A stretch of 16,851 nucleotides of DNA from Euperipatoides rowelli (lineage: Eukaryota > Onychophora > Udeonychophora > Euonychophora > Peripatopsidae). The stretch lies in assembly GCA_003024985.2 (NCBI GenBank), contig PXIH01S0002072.1, one strand, 5' to 3'. Below are positions 1 through 8,636 of this stretch, one piece after another (position 1 is the first letter of the stretch; each line of letters starts with the position of its first letter). The position numbers and the translations under genes were made by a program. Below the pieces are notes generated by a model. It did not search any database. It saw only the letters and a program-made list of their open reading frames with translations, and was not told where the DNA came from.

Positions 1-242
1 CCGATTAAAAAAAAATATTGAATGCTTGATCAAACATAAGCATTATTTGAATAGTAGACATATATTAACTAAAATTTCTTAACATAATGTAATTTATCTA
101 ATTAGGCTACCTAAATTATTTAAAATAATTATTCCTTTATTAATGTTTAAAAAAAGTGAATGCTGCCACTCTCGGTACTCGGGAAGAATCTTACAGCAAC
201 TCTGGAAGATTTTTAGTTTAAAACGAGGAATATTTATCCCTG
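1..242 (-). mobile_element. Truncated hAT-type non-autonomous element (inverted copy of 10600-10902)
   Basis: This stretch is the reverse complement of about 10600-10823, by eye roughly 80-85% identical with small gaps. It shares blocks such as AATGCTTGATCAAACA, TTAACTAAAATTTCTTA and AGAATCTTACAGCAACTC. The end at 242 (AGGAATATTTATCCCTG) matches the terminal inverted repeat of the right-hand copy. About 80 bp of the other end lie beyond the window edge. It has no coding capacity. It interrupts the left side of the Copia remnant, so it inserted after that element. The duplicated target would be 243-250 (GTTCATAC), which cannot be confirmed because the partner lies outside. Confidence 0.8.
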
Positions 243-810
243 GTTCATACTGATAGTTATGTCTGGTCTAATGACCAGACTCAAATACATAAGAGACCCA
301 ATGATTTGTTGATATATGTTGTTATCCCTCAATGGCGTGCTGACTTCATCCAGTCTAGATCGTTTAAAATCAGTTGTCATTGGTGTCCGATATCATTTAC
401 TGTTCTCTAAATACTTAGTCTAGCCAGACTAAGCATTTTCTGGTAAATGTTAAATCTTCCGTTTTGGTCCTTGGTCACCTGTATTCCCAGATAGCAACCT
501 ACTTCACCTAATTCTTTCATCTCATATTCTGTTCTTAATTGTTTTATAGATTCCTCTATTAGGGCTTCACTACTAGAGAACAACAACAGGTCATCTACCT
601 GAATTATAATGGAACAGTTTTTCACCCTTGTCCGTTTTATTATACAGACACTCGTCTGAAGTTTATTTGTGTAGTCCATGATTAATTAAATAATTATTTA
701 TTTTATTGTTTTGTGCATTTGCGGCCTGTTTTAAACCATACAGTGCCTTATTTAATTTGACACATTCAGTTTTACGTTGTTCTTTCCATAGTCCCTCAGG
801 GAATGACATA
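243..810 (-). pseudogene. Copia reverse transcriptase, C-terminal half and following segment (broken)
   Basis: The minus strand shows the Copia RVT_2 signature KLNKALYGLKQA at about 730-770, then INNYLINHG, then after a frameshift near 625-660 the catalytic region VDDLLLFSSS at about 570-600 and ELGEVGCYLGIQV at about 475-515. A further frame change leads to QQIIGSLMYL and RPDIT between about 250 and 330, a stretch typical of Copia downstream of the reverse transcriptase. The residue before VDD, normally a tyrosine or similar, reads glutamine here, consistent with decay. The active enzyme would copy element RNA into DNA inside virus-like particles. This copy cannot, because it has at least two frame breaks and lacks RNase H in the window. 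Family assignment is firm; activity is excluded. Confidence 0.9.
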
Positions 811-1294
811 CAGTAAAACCTGTCTTGAGAGACCACCCCTTCTGCCATGAAATAACAGTCTTTCAAAACAGGTGGTCTCTCAAAAGAAGACCTGTCTTGA
901 GAGTCCATCTCTTCTGCTATAAAATAATGGTCTTTCAAAGGAGTTGATTTCAAAAATAAACTTTCCCCTTTTTTCAACAAAGCCCAATACTGTATTGAAA
1001 TACACTAGCCTACAATGTTATATTTTTAGGCATTTGCACATTTATTTAAATTTGCTTTTTTTATTAATTTTGTCTGTAAATAAAAAAGGCACACTTTTTA
1101 CAAAGTTCTTGTGGTCTTACAAAAAAGGCTAAATTCAATGCTTGGAATTTAAAAAGACTGGCCACTGGTCACGTTAGAGAGGTGGTCTTTAATAAGAGGT
1201 CGTTTNTGTGAAAAATTGATTGGTGCAAAGAAATTGTGGTCTTTAAAGGCAGGTGGTCTCTCATAGCAGGGGTCTCTCAAGACAGGTTTTACTG
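811..1294. mobile_element. TA-flanked non-autonomous DNA transposon (pogo/Tc1-mariner type) inside Copia RT
   Basis: The element begins CAGTAAAACCTGTCTTGAGA at 811 and ends with the exact inverse at 1294. The arms match perfectly for about 24 bp. A TA dinucleotide flanks each side (809-810 and 1295-1296), the duplication made by Tc1/mariner and pogo/Tigger transposases. The left arm plus about 70 bp of subterminal sequence is imperfectly repeated (816-868 and about 890-940). Further GGTGGTCTCTC or GTGGTCTTTA motifs lie near the right end. No transposase is encoded. Removing the element and one TA rejoins two reverse transcriptase segments, apart from one base of frame difference, which confirms an insertion. 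A single N lies at 1206. Confidence 0.9.
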
Positions 1295-1700
1295 TATATA
1301 CAATTCTTCCTGGATTTCACCATACAGAAAGGCTGACTTCACATTGCAATACCTACTTATATAACCTTCATGACCAGATATTATTTGCAATGCCCTTATA
1401 GTTGTATATCTTACCACTGGTGTATAAGTGTCAACAAAGTCAAATCCAGGCCTTTGGGCATATCCTTTGACCACCAGTCTGGCCCTTAGAGCTACCGGGT
1501 TTTGGTCTTGATTGTATTTCACTTTTATAATCATCTACATGGAATCAACGGATGTTTCTTTGGTTTCTCACAAATTGTCCATGCATCAGCCTTATCTATA
1601 ATAGCCTATCTAATTCTTCATACATAGCTTATCCATAATTTTATTTTTTCTGGATGAAGAGCCTCAACTTGTGGCCAATCCTTAGGTTCTGTTATCTCAT
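1295..1700 (-). pseudogene. Copia reverse transcriptase, N-terminal half (broken)
   Basis: The minus-strand open stretch 1534-1295 carries the start of the Copia RVT_2 domain. It includes LRARLVVKGYAQRPGFDF, then DTYTPVVRYTTIRAL, then the V-K-S-A-F-L-Y-G-E motif (the aspartate usual at the first catalytic position is read here as asparagine, N-V-K-S-A-F-L) and EELYIQ at the insertion point. Upstream, 1690-1540 gives EPKDW and a tryptophan-rich linker interrupted by stops, resembling the usual lead-in to this domain. The asparagine would remove the first catalytic aspartate, which fits long inactivity. It continues across the inserted element at 811-1294 into the C-terminal half. Confidence 0.88.
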
Positions 1701-1829
1701 TTTTGCTTTTCTCTCCATCAACATTAGCACATCTTAACATTCCGCTTAGATTCACATTCTTTTTCTGCTGGCTTTAATTGTATAGTGTCCTATTTCTAGA
1801 ATTACTGAGATAGCAATTTCTCCTGATTT

Positions 1830-2190
1830 TTCTATCACACCATATTGCTTATTAAGTAGACTTAATAACCTTCCTCAGTCAGTTTGGCTATCAATATTAT
1901 GTTGCCTACTAAATCGGGTACAAATTTTAAGTCATTGAGTTTTATATCTCTCACTGCGTGGCTATCACTGTCTTTGTTTAATTTTAGTATCACATCCTGT
2001 TTACCCTTTTCTGCATAATTCCCTCGTTTGCCACCACAATATTTGATCCAGGTAATTTTAGTAGTTCACTTTTAAATAATGAGTGTTCATTAGTCATGTG
2101 CGAGCTTGCGCCCGAGTCCAGTATCCACACACTGTTGTTTACTTCTTTACTTATTACGATTAACATACCAGATGTAGGACTCTCCGTAGC
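1830..2190 (-). pseudogene. Copia protease and pre-integrase remnant
   Basis: On the minus strand, VWILDSGASSHMT at about 2092-2130 is the retrotransposon aspartic protease motif (D-S-G with the Copia-typical SHMT). It is preceded by a short leader (SGMLIVISKEVNNS) and followed by about 20 residues that lead to a stop. After a frame change, VPDLVGNIILIAKL and TEEGY at about 1860-1925 match the conserved end of the Copia pre-integrase segment. The zinc-binding histidines and cysteines and the integrase core expected next are absent, and the sequence passes to the reverse transcriptase lead-in within about 100-150 bp. This indicates an internal deletion of most of the integrase. Confidence 0.82.
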
Positions 2191-2212
2191 TCGTAACTAC
2201 GCTCTGCTACCA
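2191..2212 (-). promoter_or_regulatory. Candidate Copia primer-binding site (initiator-Met tRNA type)
   Basis: The minus strand reads TGGTAGCAGAGCGTAGTTAC. The first 11 bases equal the complement of the CCA-tailed 3' end of animal initiator methionine tRNA as I remember it, and about 18 of 22 bases match overall. It lies on the same strand as the Copia traces. The adjoining bases (2213 onward, minus strand ending ...TTTAAACA) have the CA expected at an LTR end. It sits only about 60 bp before the protease, which requires gag to have been deleted. Strand and LTR-like junction support it; the short distance is odd. Confidence 0.5.
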
Positions 2213-2560
2213 TGTTTAAATTATGTCCAAAAAAAATATATCCTGAGATCATTTGAAGTTAAATAACATTAAAGGAGGTTGATTTATAATGTGTTTAGCA
2301 CAGCTAAACACATTATAACAATCTGACTTGTTTAAGTCACAAGGCGTCAGTTCAAGTAGTACATCTAATAATTATATAATAACAAAAGAAAGAGACACAT
2401 ACGTTATAATATCCTCACTGAAGTTCACCAAATATCAGTTTTTTTTATAATGGTTCCATCAACACTCATCCGTCCTGATGTAATGCCTTGGTAAAAGAAG
2501 AATATGTTTACTCTTGAGTTCTATTTGTCATCATCTTTGCACCTAAACTCTGTCCTATAA
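2213..2560 (-). repeat. Possible Copia 5' LTR (right boundary undetermined)
   Basis: This assignment rests only on position. The sequence next to the primer-binding-site-like motif begins TGTTTAAATT on the plus strand, so it ends ...CA on the minus strand, as LTRs do. No second LTR is in the window for comparison, because the 3' side is cut by the element at 1-242. The stretch is AT-rich, has no open frame, and contains a perfect 16-bp hairpin at 2284-2318. The stated right end is arbitrary. Confidence 0.25.
2284..2318. repeat. Perfect 16-bp inverted repeat with 3-nt loop
   Basis: TTATAATGTGTTTAGC (2284-2299), a loop ACA, then the exact complement GCTAAACACATTATAA (2303-2318). No mismatch is present although everything around it is decayed. 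No Helitron-type CTRR end follows on either strand, so a Helitron terminus is not supported. The function is unknown; it could be a palindrome within the presumed LTR. Confidence 0.85.
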
Positions 2561-2639
2561 TGTCCCACTTGATACACATTTTCTTCTATCTCTTGTAACT
2601 TTGCTTTTCTTGAAAGAGTTAGACTATTATACATACACG

Positions 2640-3010
2640 TATAGGGTCAGCATCATATGACCACCTAGTCTCATTGGGGATTATTAGCACCCTCCGCCAT
2701 CATGCACTCCCGATCGCTGTCTTGAACGGGGTCAGTCAGGCCTCCAGGGAATAATGGCCATTTATTTATTAGAACTTTCATGGTTTTATCTAGGGGGACA
2801 TTGCCATAACTCACCATGCTGGCCAGATGGATTGGTGAGTCCCTCTGCCAAGGGATATAAATATATATCCTTAAGTGCTAGGGCCTAAGAAGGTGTTAAA
2901 CGACCCTGCCTTCATCAATAGCTTTTTTCTCAACTAGCTTTCCTTAGACAGGCTCCATGTCTTTAGAAAACTTTCAAGAGACTCCACCTCATGTTCAGAT
3001 TAGAATTCTT
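2640..3010. other. GC-richer block of unknown identity
   Basis: This block is visibly less AT-rich than its surroundings (for example CACCCTCCGCCATCATGCAC and CCTCTGCCAAGGGATATAAA). It has no long open frame. On the minus strand one frame gives PNETRW near 2655-2690, faintly like the TRW motif of hAT transposases, and KAGSFNTFLGPST near 2885-2925, but stops separate them. A decayed coding region of a mobile element is the likeliest reading. I cannot identify it. Confidence 0.3.
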
Positions 3011-4028
3011 GAGACCAGCCTGATAACTAAATCTACAAACATTCGCTTATTCGAAATAAAGTGAAAACTAATTTTGGGAGTAGTCTAGAAAACTAACACC
3101 GGTAACTTGTGAATTTATCAACTTTCTCATCACTTCTCATTAGATATATAGCCTACTGTATCATTTTTATTAAAATGTATTTGTCAGTAATTTTTATGCT
3201 ATTGCCGGTGTATACAAATTTACATAATGGATAGGTGACACCGGGTACTTAGGGCTCTGAATCTGATATTCTTTACATTGTCTCGTTTTAACCATGGATT
3301 AGTTTAGGTATATGATTGATATTCATCTGAAAGGCACATGAATAACAAAAGTAGCTACAGTATGTATAATACTTACAATTTAACATCACTGCAGACTAGG
3401 GTATTACATAGTGTCTATAGGGGAGCCTAAAGACATTGAAATTTTTTTTTAATTTTCATTTTTTAATTAAATGTAAATAAAAATTGTACTCCACATATTT
3501 ATGATAACATTTTTAAAAGAAAAACAACTATAGCTTGTAAAAAAAAGATGCAAATATATAAACCATTGTGATGTTATAACTAGATATAGCCTAGCACTTT
3601 CACACTTTTTATATTTTTGCAATCTGGATTAAACTAAGTTATATTTATTGAAGATGGAATTACTAACAATTGAGTTTTCATCAATAGTAGACTATGGATA
3701 TCTCATTTCTGTATCTATAAACAGATTCTTATTTTTAATTTATGCAAAAATTTAACCAGCATGATGTTAATCTGTTTGATCGGAATTGAGAAGTGCAGGC
3801 CTATTTGCCACATAATATACTGTATATCCTTAATGTTAGCTTGAAACCTCACTAATGTAATCCCCTATTATGGTTTTATTTGAAAAATAATGAAACTCTC
3901 ACTAATCAAATTCAGTAGTAGCCTATTATCTTTATATATTGAAAATTTGATTTACATTGTTTATCCAAATCAATTAGTCTATTATAAATAATAGAATTTT
4001 ATAGTCAAATGATCACAGCAGTCTACCT
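3011..4028. other. AT-rich intergenic or intronic DNA, nothing recognised
   Basis: There are no open frames above 60 codons, no terminal inverted repeats and no RNA gene that I can see. It is mostly A/T homopolymer tracts and scattered TAGCCTA or AGGCCTA words. Confidence 0.6.
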
Positions 4029-4036
4029 CCTTCAAG

Positions 4037-4305
4037 CAGGGCCCCCACAAAGGAGGGGGTTGGGGCAGTAGTCCCATGGCCAAGGAGGGCCCGTGTCTGA
4101 ATAAACTTCATAAGAAATACATGTATATTTATGACCAGGGGTGATGAGACAGAGCTTCCCCCACCCTCTCGTAAGCCTGAATCAAGGGCCGTAGACTATA
4201 AAGGCCAACAAAACCTTCATACAATCAAAAAAAGCTTATGAAAAATATGAAAGGGCCCTGCATGGATTTCCAGTCTCACGGCCACAAAAAAATGTCGGGG
4301 CCTTG
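4037..4305. mobile_element. hAT-type non-autonomous element with perfect 8-bp duplication
   Basis: The element begins CAGGGCCCCCACA at 4037 and ends TGTCGGGGCCTTG at 4305; the 13-bp ends match at 11 positions as inverted repeats. The flanks are CCTTCAAG at 4029-4036 and an identical CCTTCAAG at 4306-4313. An 8-bp duplication with CAGGG-type ends is the hAT superfamily signature. The 269-bp body is GC-richer than the surroundings and encodes nothing, so it would depend on a transposase supplied elsewhere. Confidence 0.88.
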
Positions 4306-4543
4306 CCTTCAAGTAATATAAATGTCCTAAAATTAGCTTTATGATAGTGATTTAACATACCAAAAATTGTAATCGCAAACCGTTTGCTTCAGGTTTTTTT
4401 TACATGTGACCCTATTGTTGCACTCAGCACATAAAGGTGAAGCTCAATTTCATGACATGTATTGGACAGCATATAATTTGTCGCTGTACCAATGACATCC
4501 ATTATTCGAGTCTTAAGAAATTAAGGTTTGATGCAGGTGTGTG

Positions 4544-5030
4544 TAGTGTTGTAAAATCCACAGGTATTTAATTTTAGGGGATAATACCCAAAATTGTTAT
4601 TTATGCGGGTATTTATATTTGCATTTTAAAATATCAAGAAAATAAACTAATACATTTTAATGACAAAGTTAGAGTAGTACAAAAATATATTTATATTTCA
4701 CATTAGGCCTATACTTAAAGGAAGTTAGCTTCATAAATATTTTTGATTTTAAAATACCCACTTGTGGAGTAGTTATTCAAGGCAGAATATTAACAATACT
4801 CTAATGAACTTATGCAGTACATAGTTTTTCTAAGCTGATGTATTCATAATGCTCTATAATGACTGTAGTTATAGGTACAGTACCACATCAATGCATTTAG
4901 CTTCATAAGTATTTTAAATTTTGGAGATAACCAGTTTTTGGGTATTTACCCAGGGCAAGAGTAAATGCCCGGGTAAATGCCCAAAAATATTTACCCTACC
5001 TACTGAGTATTTACCTGGCCCACATCACTA
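4544..5030. mobile_element. hAT-like non-autonomous element (TAGTG ends)
   Basis: The left end TAGTGTTGTAAAATCCACAG at 4544 pairs imperfectly with the right end at 5030, which reads TAGTGATGTGGGCCAGGTAA on the minus strand. The flanking octamers GGTGTGTG (4536-4543) and AGTGTGCG (5031-5038) agree at 6 of 8 positions, the differences being transitions, as for an old 8-bp duplication. Subterminal GGGTATTTA or TAAATGCCC motifs recur at both ends (4575-4620 and 4935-5015). A shared AGCTTCATAA-TATTTT stretch occurs twice inside (about 4727 and 4899). There is no coding capacity. Confidence 0.65.
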
Positions 5031-5038
5031 AGTGTGCG

Positions 5039-5567
5039 GCAAACCAAATCCTTATTGACTTCTGTGGACTATGTTGAAATAATAGCCTAACAAGCTCCAT
5101 AGTGTTTGGTGATGTTTAAACGACGACTAACCTGCAAAAAAAAAAAAAAAAAAACCTTCCAGACTCCTTAAACTTATTTGTTCATGCAGGGATTGTATGT
5201 ACACTCAAGTGCTAGTTCTTTTCCATACTCTTTTCGATATTATTTGTGTTGGACAGTTACTGCAGATGTCATTTCGGTCAGCCTCAGCACGTACCTTTTA
5301 TGAATGCCATTTGCATTAAAAATGCTCTGTGGTGTCATCTATTGAACAAAAAAAAAACTTTTTTGAGTTTAAAAGCACATTGCAGAAAATGGCAGACATG
5401 ACTTTTGGTTCGTAAGTTATGCTAAATTGTAATTCTCAGACCCAGTATTTAATCTGGGATAACTTTGCTGGACATCTCTAATTTATTGAAAGGACCTGCA
5501 TTTGTCTTATTGAAGTTTGTCATTGATCAGAGCTAACTGCCGGTAATAGCTTCAGGAATCCTTATAC
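5039..5567. other. Non-coding stretch with a poly(A) tract
   Basis: No gene was found. A run of 19 A lies at 5136-5154. It could be a retroposon tail, but no body with an identifiable start or duplication was found on either side. The stretch 5270-5450 is somewhat GC-richer, without a recognisable family. Confidence 0.5.
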
Positions 5568-5571
5568 TTAA

Positions 5572-6217
5572 AGGTCAAATGTAACAGATTTTTTTTATTT
5601 ATTTTTATTATTGATTTTAAAAAATGACTAGGCTATATAAAAAAATTCCACTGGAAAAAAATAATTTTAAATGCATAAAAAAAAATTATTTAAAGATAAA
5701 ATTAAGACTATTGCTATCCTCAGTCTGAGATTAGAATTTGAAGATTTCTCTTTTTTTTTTTTTTTGGTTTGAGATTATTTGATAACGAAATTGTCTCTAT
5801 ATAGATGTTTTCTTTGTACTGATTTAACATGTAAAAAGAGGTATGATCAACTTGTATTAAAGGTCATTTGGGTTTTTTAAAAAAACAAACAAATTGGATC
5901 ATAATAGTACAAAGGATGAATTTGATTAGGATTTTTAAAAACACTTAGTACATAGGACTTTAAGCTGACAGCAAATATTAAGTTAGCTCTATTCATTTAT
6001 AGCCTATGATGTCACAAAATATCTCCCCTGGTGGCTACAGTGGACAATGTTCTTTTAAGGGGAGGAGCTAAAGACAATTATTTTAATAATTGAATTGTAG
6101 GTAAATAACTTCTTTTTTTTAATTTTTTTTTTTTTTTCTGGTGGAAATTTTTTTTAGTAAAAATCTTTGAAAATCAATAATAAAATTTTTTTTAAAAAAA
6201 TCTGTTGCATTTGACCT
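5572..6217. mobile_element. TTAA-flanked non-autonomous DNA transposon (piggyBac/Kolobok-type target)
   Basis: The left end AGGTCAAATGTAACAGAT at 5572 and the right end (minus strand) AGGTCAAATGCAACAGAT at 6217 differ at one base. Inner arms continue the match imperfectly, with CCACTGG/CTGGTGG and ATTATTGATTTT/AAAATCAATAAT. Both sides are flanked by TTAA (5568-5571 and 6218-6221), the target of piggyBac and Kolobok transposases. A central block at about 6000-6075 (TGTCACAAAATATCTCCCCT and GGGGAGGAGCTAAAGAC) is the only GC-rich part. There is no transposase in its 646 bp. I cannot decide between the two superfamilies. Confidence 0.85.
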
Positions 6218-6221
6218 TTAA

Positions 6222-7517
6222 TACAGAACTAATCTAAACCAGGCATTTTATTAATGGTCCATTATTTTTAAGCATTTCATATATTTTTTCCATATTCACA
6301 GGCTAATTATCATTATTATCTGGTTGATTTTAAAGTCAAGAAACATTGCAGAGCACTCTATGTATTTCCCACTTTCTCAGAAAGGATCTATTTTATAATT
6401 CAGCATAAATGTAATGTTTTTTTGTCCGTGCTCGCTCACTTTTTTATTTTTATAGAATCTATAATATTAGACTTAGCATTCTGTCAGAGATAATTATAAC
6501 TTCACTAACTACAGTTTGATTTGATCAGAAACTTTTTTAAAAAAATTTTTGGTAGGCCTACTATGCCATTGTCCTCTATAAATTAAATATGAAATAGGAT
6601 AACTTCTGACATGGCTAGAATTCTGATTGGTTTAGTCACATATTTTTTTTTTTTACATAATAAAATGCCTAAAAATTGGAGCAAAACATTAGAAATACGG
6701 TACTTCAATAAGGAGGTAAGTTATTTCAAAATTAGACTGTATATACCACATACTCATTATACTATCTAAAAATAAATTGAATAAAAAATAAAAATCTAAT
6801 CTTTTGTTTTTATAGTACTTTTACTGTAGAATTAATGTATTTATTTATTTTTTTGCTTAAAAATTTGTTTAAAATTAAGAAAATAACAATATTCTAAAAT
6901 CAACATTTAAATTTCAATGCTTTCCTATAGTCTAAGACCTTAATGTTTTCTAAACCCTTTCAAATTAAAATACTGTATTTAAAGTCCTATTTAAATGTTA
7001 CTTTTAGTTTATTTTTATTCACAAAGTATCATTAGTAAAATAAAAATTTGGTCGTATCTATTTTAATTAGATGTTTACAAAGTCTGAAAGATGCTTTAAC
7101 AATCCCCCCCCCCCTTCCACAATTTGTTGCCGACTACAGTGATTGTTTTCATTTCTATTTTGTGTCAGTCTTTAGATACTAAAATAAATGTGATTGACAT
7201 CTCAATTTATTAAAGATACCTTCCAAAAAGTATCAGCCAATTATCTTATAGATATGCTGGTCTAAAAATGAACTGTCTTGTCAACATACATTCCAGTAAT
7301 TGAGAATACCATTTAATGTTAATGTGATATCGTATGCAAAAATATTCGTAAAAAAATAAATTGTCAAAGGTTTGGAATACTATATAAACATTAAATAATC
7401 ATCAAAAACAAACATAGCACCTAGATAAGGTAAACATATGTTTTGGAAATTGTGAACTCCTACACAACATTTTAAAAGGACTTTTTATGGGTAGATTTTT
7501 AAATAACATTTTCTTAA
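6222..7517. other. AT-rich non-coding DNA with a poly(C) run
   Basis: No coding or RNA gene is recognised. Features are A/T homopolymers, a C11 run at 7104-7114 and a GTAGGCCTAC palindrome at 6552-6561. Nothing else can be supported. Confidence 0.6.
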
Positions 7518-7519
7518 TA

Positions 7520-8636
7520 CAGGTAAAAGATCTTTACAACGAACTTCAGGGACCACAAATTTTTTCGCTATACTGAAATTTTGTCACTTCTACTGTAGAT
7601 AAAAATGCTAAAAATAGGTTTGAAATCATCTAATTCATGAAGGAAAAAAAAATGATCAAAACATAGCAAAAATAAACAATTATCCAAAGATTTTTAATAT
7701 TGTAGAATACGATGTGATTGTACAGTAGCCTTAAGTTTTAAAAAAAAACATGATTGATGCAGAAAATGATCCAAATATTTTAAAATTATATTGTAGGTCT
7801 ATAAATATGCAGTAATGTAGGCTATACAGAATAGTGAAATAAAATATTAAAAAAACATGATTAATTCAGGTAGCCTAATCTATCATTTTATTACGGTCTT
7901 TTATAAATGTTGACAAATGGAAGGTCAAATTCCTTAGCAACATCATCTTTTTTTCTTGCCGGCATCCACTGCCTCCAATATTTTTAATTTCTCTTCAAGA
8001 GTGAATTGACGACGATTTTTTAGTCAGCCATAATGTTGCAATATTACTGTGTGAATCAAAATCAAGAAGTCAGAAGAACAGATTTTGATTATTTTATAAT
8101 AATTTTTAATAAATTCTGTTTAATTCTTTATACAAATATGCCAGACAACAACAGACTATAGTCCAGCAAGGTTGTCCCTGGTCCTAATCTAATATATATA
8201 TTTTTTTTTATACTGTATAGNTTTTTATACTGTATAGGCTATATAATTTTTTTTTTCTTTTTTGTTTTTTCTTTATTAGCCTATAATTTATTTATTTTTG
8301 CCTTTTTATAATTTTTTTTTTTTATACAAAGTAAAAAAAAAACATACAGTATTGTTCTTTATATGTTATACTGTAACTAAGAGATACCAATACGTATTTG
8401 AATAAAGTTTAAAAAAGAATAATGGAAGAAAAAAAAAGTAATTGGAGAGATTTTCTGCTGAACTAATAATTTGTTGTATAAAAATACATTTTGGTTTTAA
8501 GGACTGTAAAAAAACATTCGTTCTAATGATTTTTTCATTGTACTGATTTTTCGTTGTAATAACATTTTAACCTTGATCTGCGGGGGATAAAATAATTTTT
8601 CATTGTAATGGACTTCTTGTAAAAAGCTTTTACCTG
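7520..8636 (-). mobile_element. Tigger/pogo-like DNA transposon, internally deleted
   Basis: The left end CAGGTAAAAGATCTTTACAA at 7520 pairs with the right end at 8636, which reads CAGGTAAAAGCTTTTTACAA on the minus strand. Both are flanked by TA (7518-7519 and 8637-8638). Further inside, ACTGAAATTTT-type repeats on the left and TACAATGAAAAA-type repeats on the right continue the loose inverted similarity. A minus-strand fragment of a pogo-type transposase N-terminus lies inside (7891-8031), so the transcription orientation is minus. The catalytic DDE domain is absent between about 7890 and 7600. The right part is dominated by T-runs and a duplicated TTTTTATACTGTATAG around an N at 8221. Confidence 0.8.
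7891..8031 (-). pseudogene. Fragment of Tigger/pogo transposase, N-terminal DNA-binding domain
   Basis: The minus strand starts with ATG at 8031. After one early frame break it reads RRQFTLEEKLKILEAVDAGK, then after a second break in an A-run DDVAKEFDLPFVNIYK. This is the helix-turn-helix (CENP-B N / Psq type) that opens pogo and Tigger transposases and binds the element's own ends. Family members have 400-600 residues; only about 45 are recognisable here. Frame breaks fall at about 8020 and 7952. The reading is supported by its place inside a TA-flanked element with Tigger-like ends. The assignment is from motif memory, not a search. Confidence 0.75.

Larger units (their letters stand above)
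243..2212 (-). mobile_element. Decayed Ty1/Copia LTR retrotransposon, internal region
   Basis: Read on the minus strand, this region gives Copia-type polyprotein traces in the expected order. A protease motif at about 2095-2130 comes first, then a pre-integrase-like stretch at about 1860-1930, then reverse transcriptase from about 1690 down to about 400, then the segment after the reverse transcriptase down to 243. The integrase core, about 300 residues in intact elements, is missing between about 1800 and 1700. Gag is missing between a primer-binding-site-like sequence (2191-2212) and the protease. A TA-flanked element splits the reverse transcriptase at 811-1294, and a hAT-type element cuts the left side at 242. 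RNase H and the 3' LTR, if they survive, lie left of the window. Stops and frameshifts are numerous, so the copy is dead. Confidence 0.9.

Noticed and set aside
259-432. Short hairpins GTCTGGTC-TAAT-GACCAGAC (259-278) and CTTAGTCT-AGCC-AGACTAAG (413-432)
   Set aside because: Both lie in Copia coding sequence and have 8-bp stems, which can arise by chance; no link to element ends.
944-1132. 62-codon plus-strand open stretch
   Set aside because: It lies wholly inside the TA-flanked element at 811-1294 and is low-complexity; no motif.
2545-2605. Possible gag zinc knuckle on the minus strand (KC-x-x-SG-TL-stop-DRV)
   Set aside because: Only one cysteine of the CCHC set is present and a stop intervenes. 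It also conflicts with the LTR boundary suggested at 2213.
5136-5154. Poly(A) run as a retroposon tail
   Set aside because: No body, promoter boxes or flanking duplication could be found, so a SINE or processed copy is not supported.
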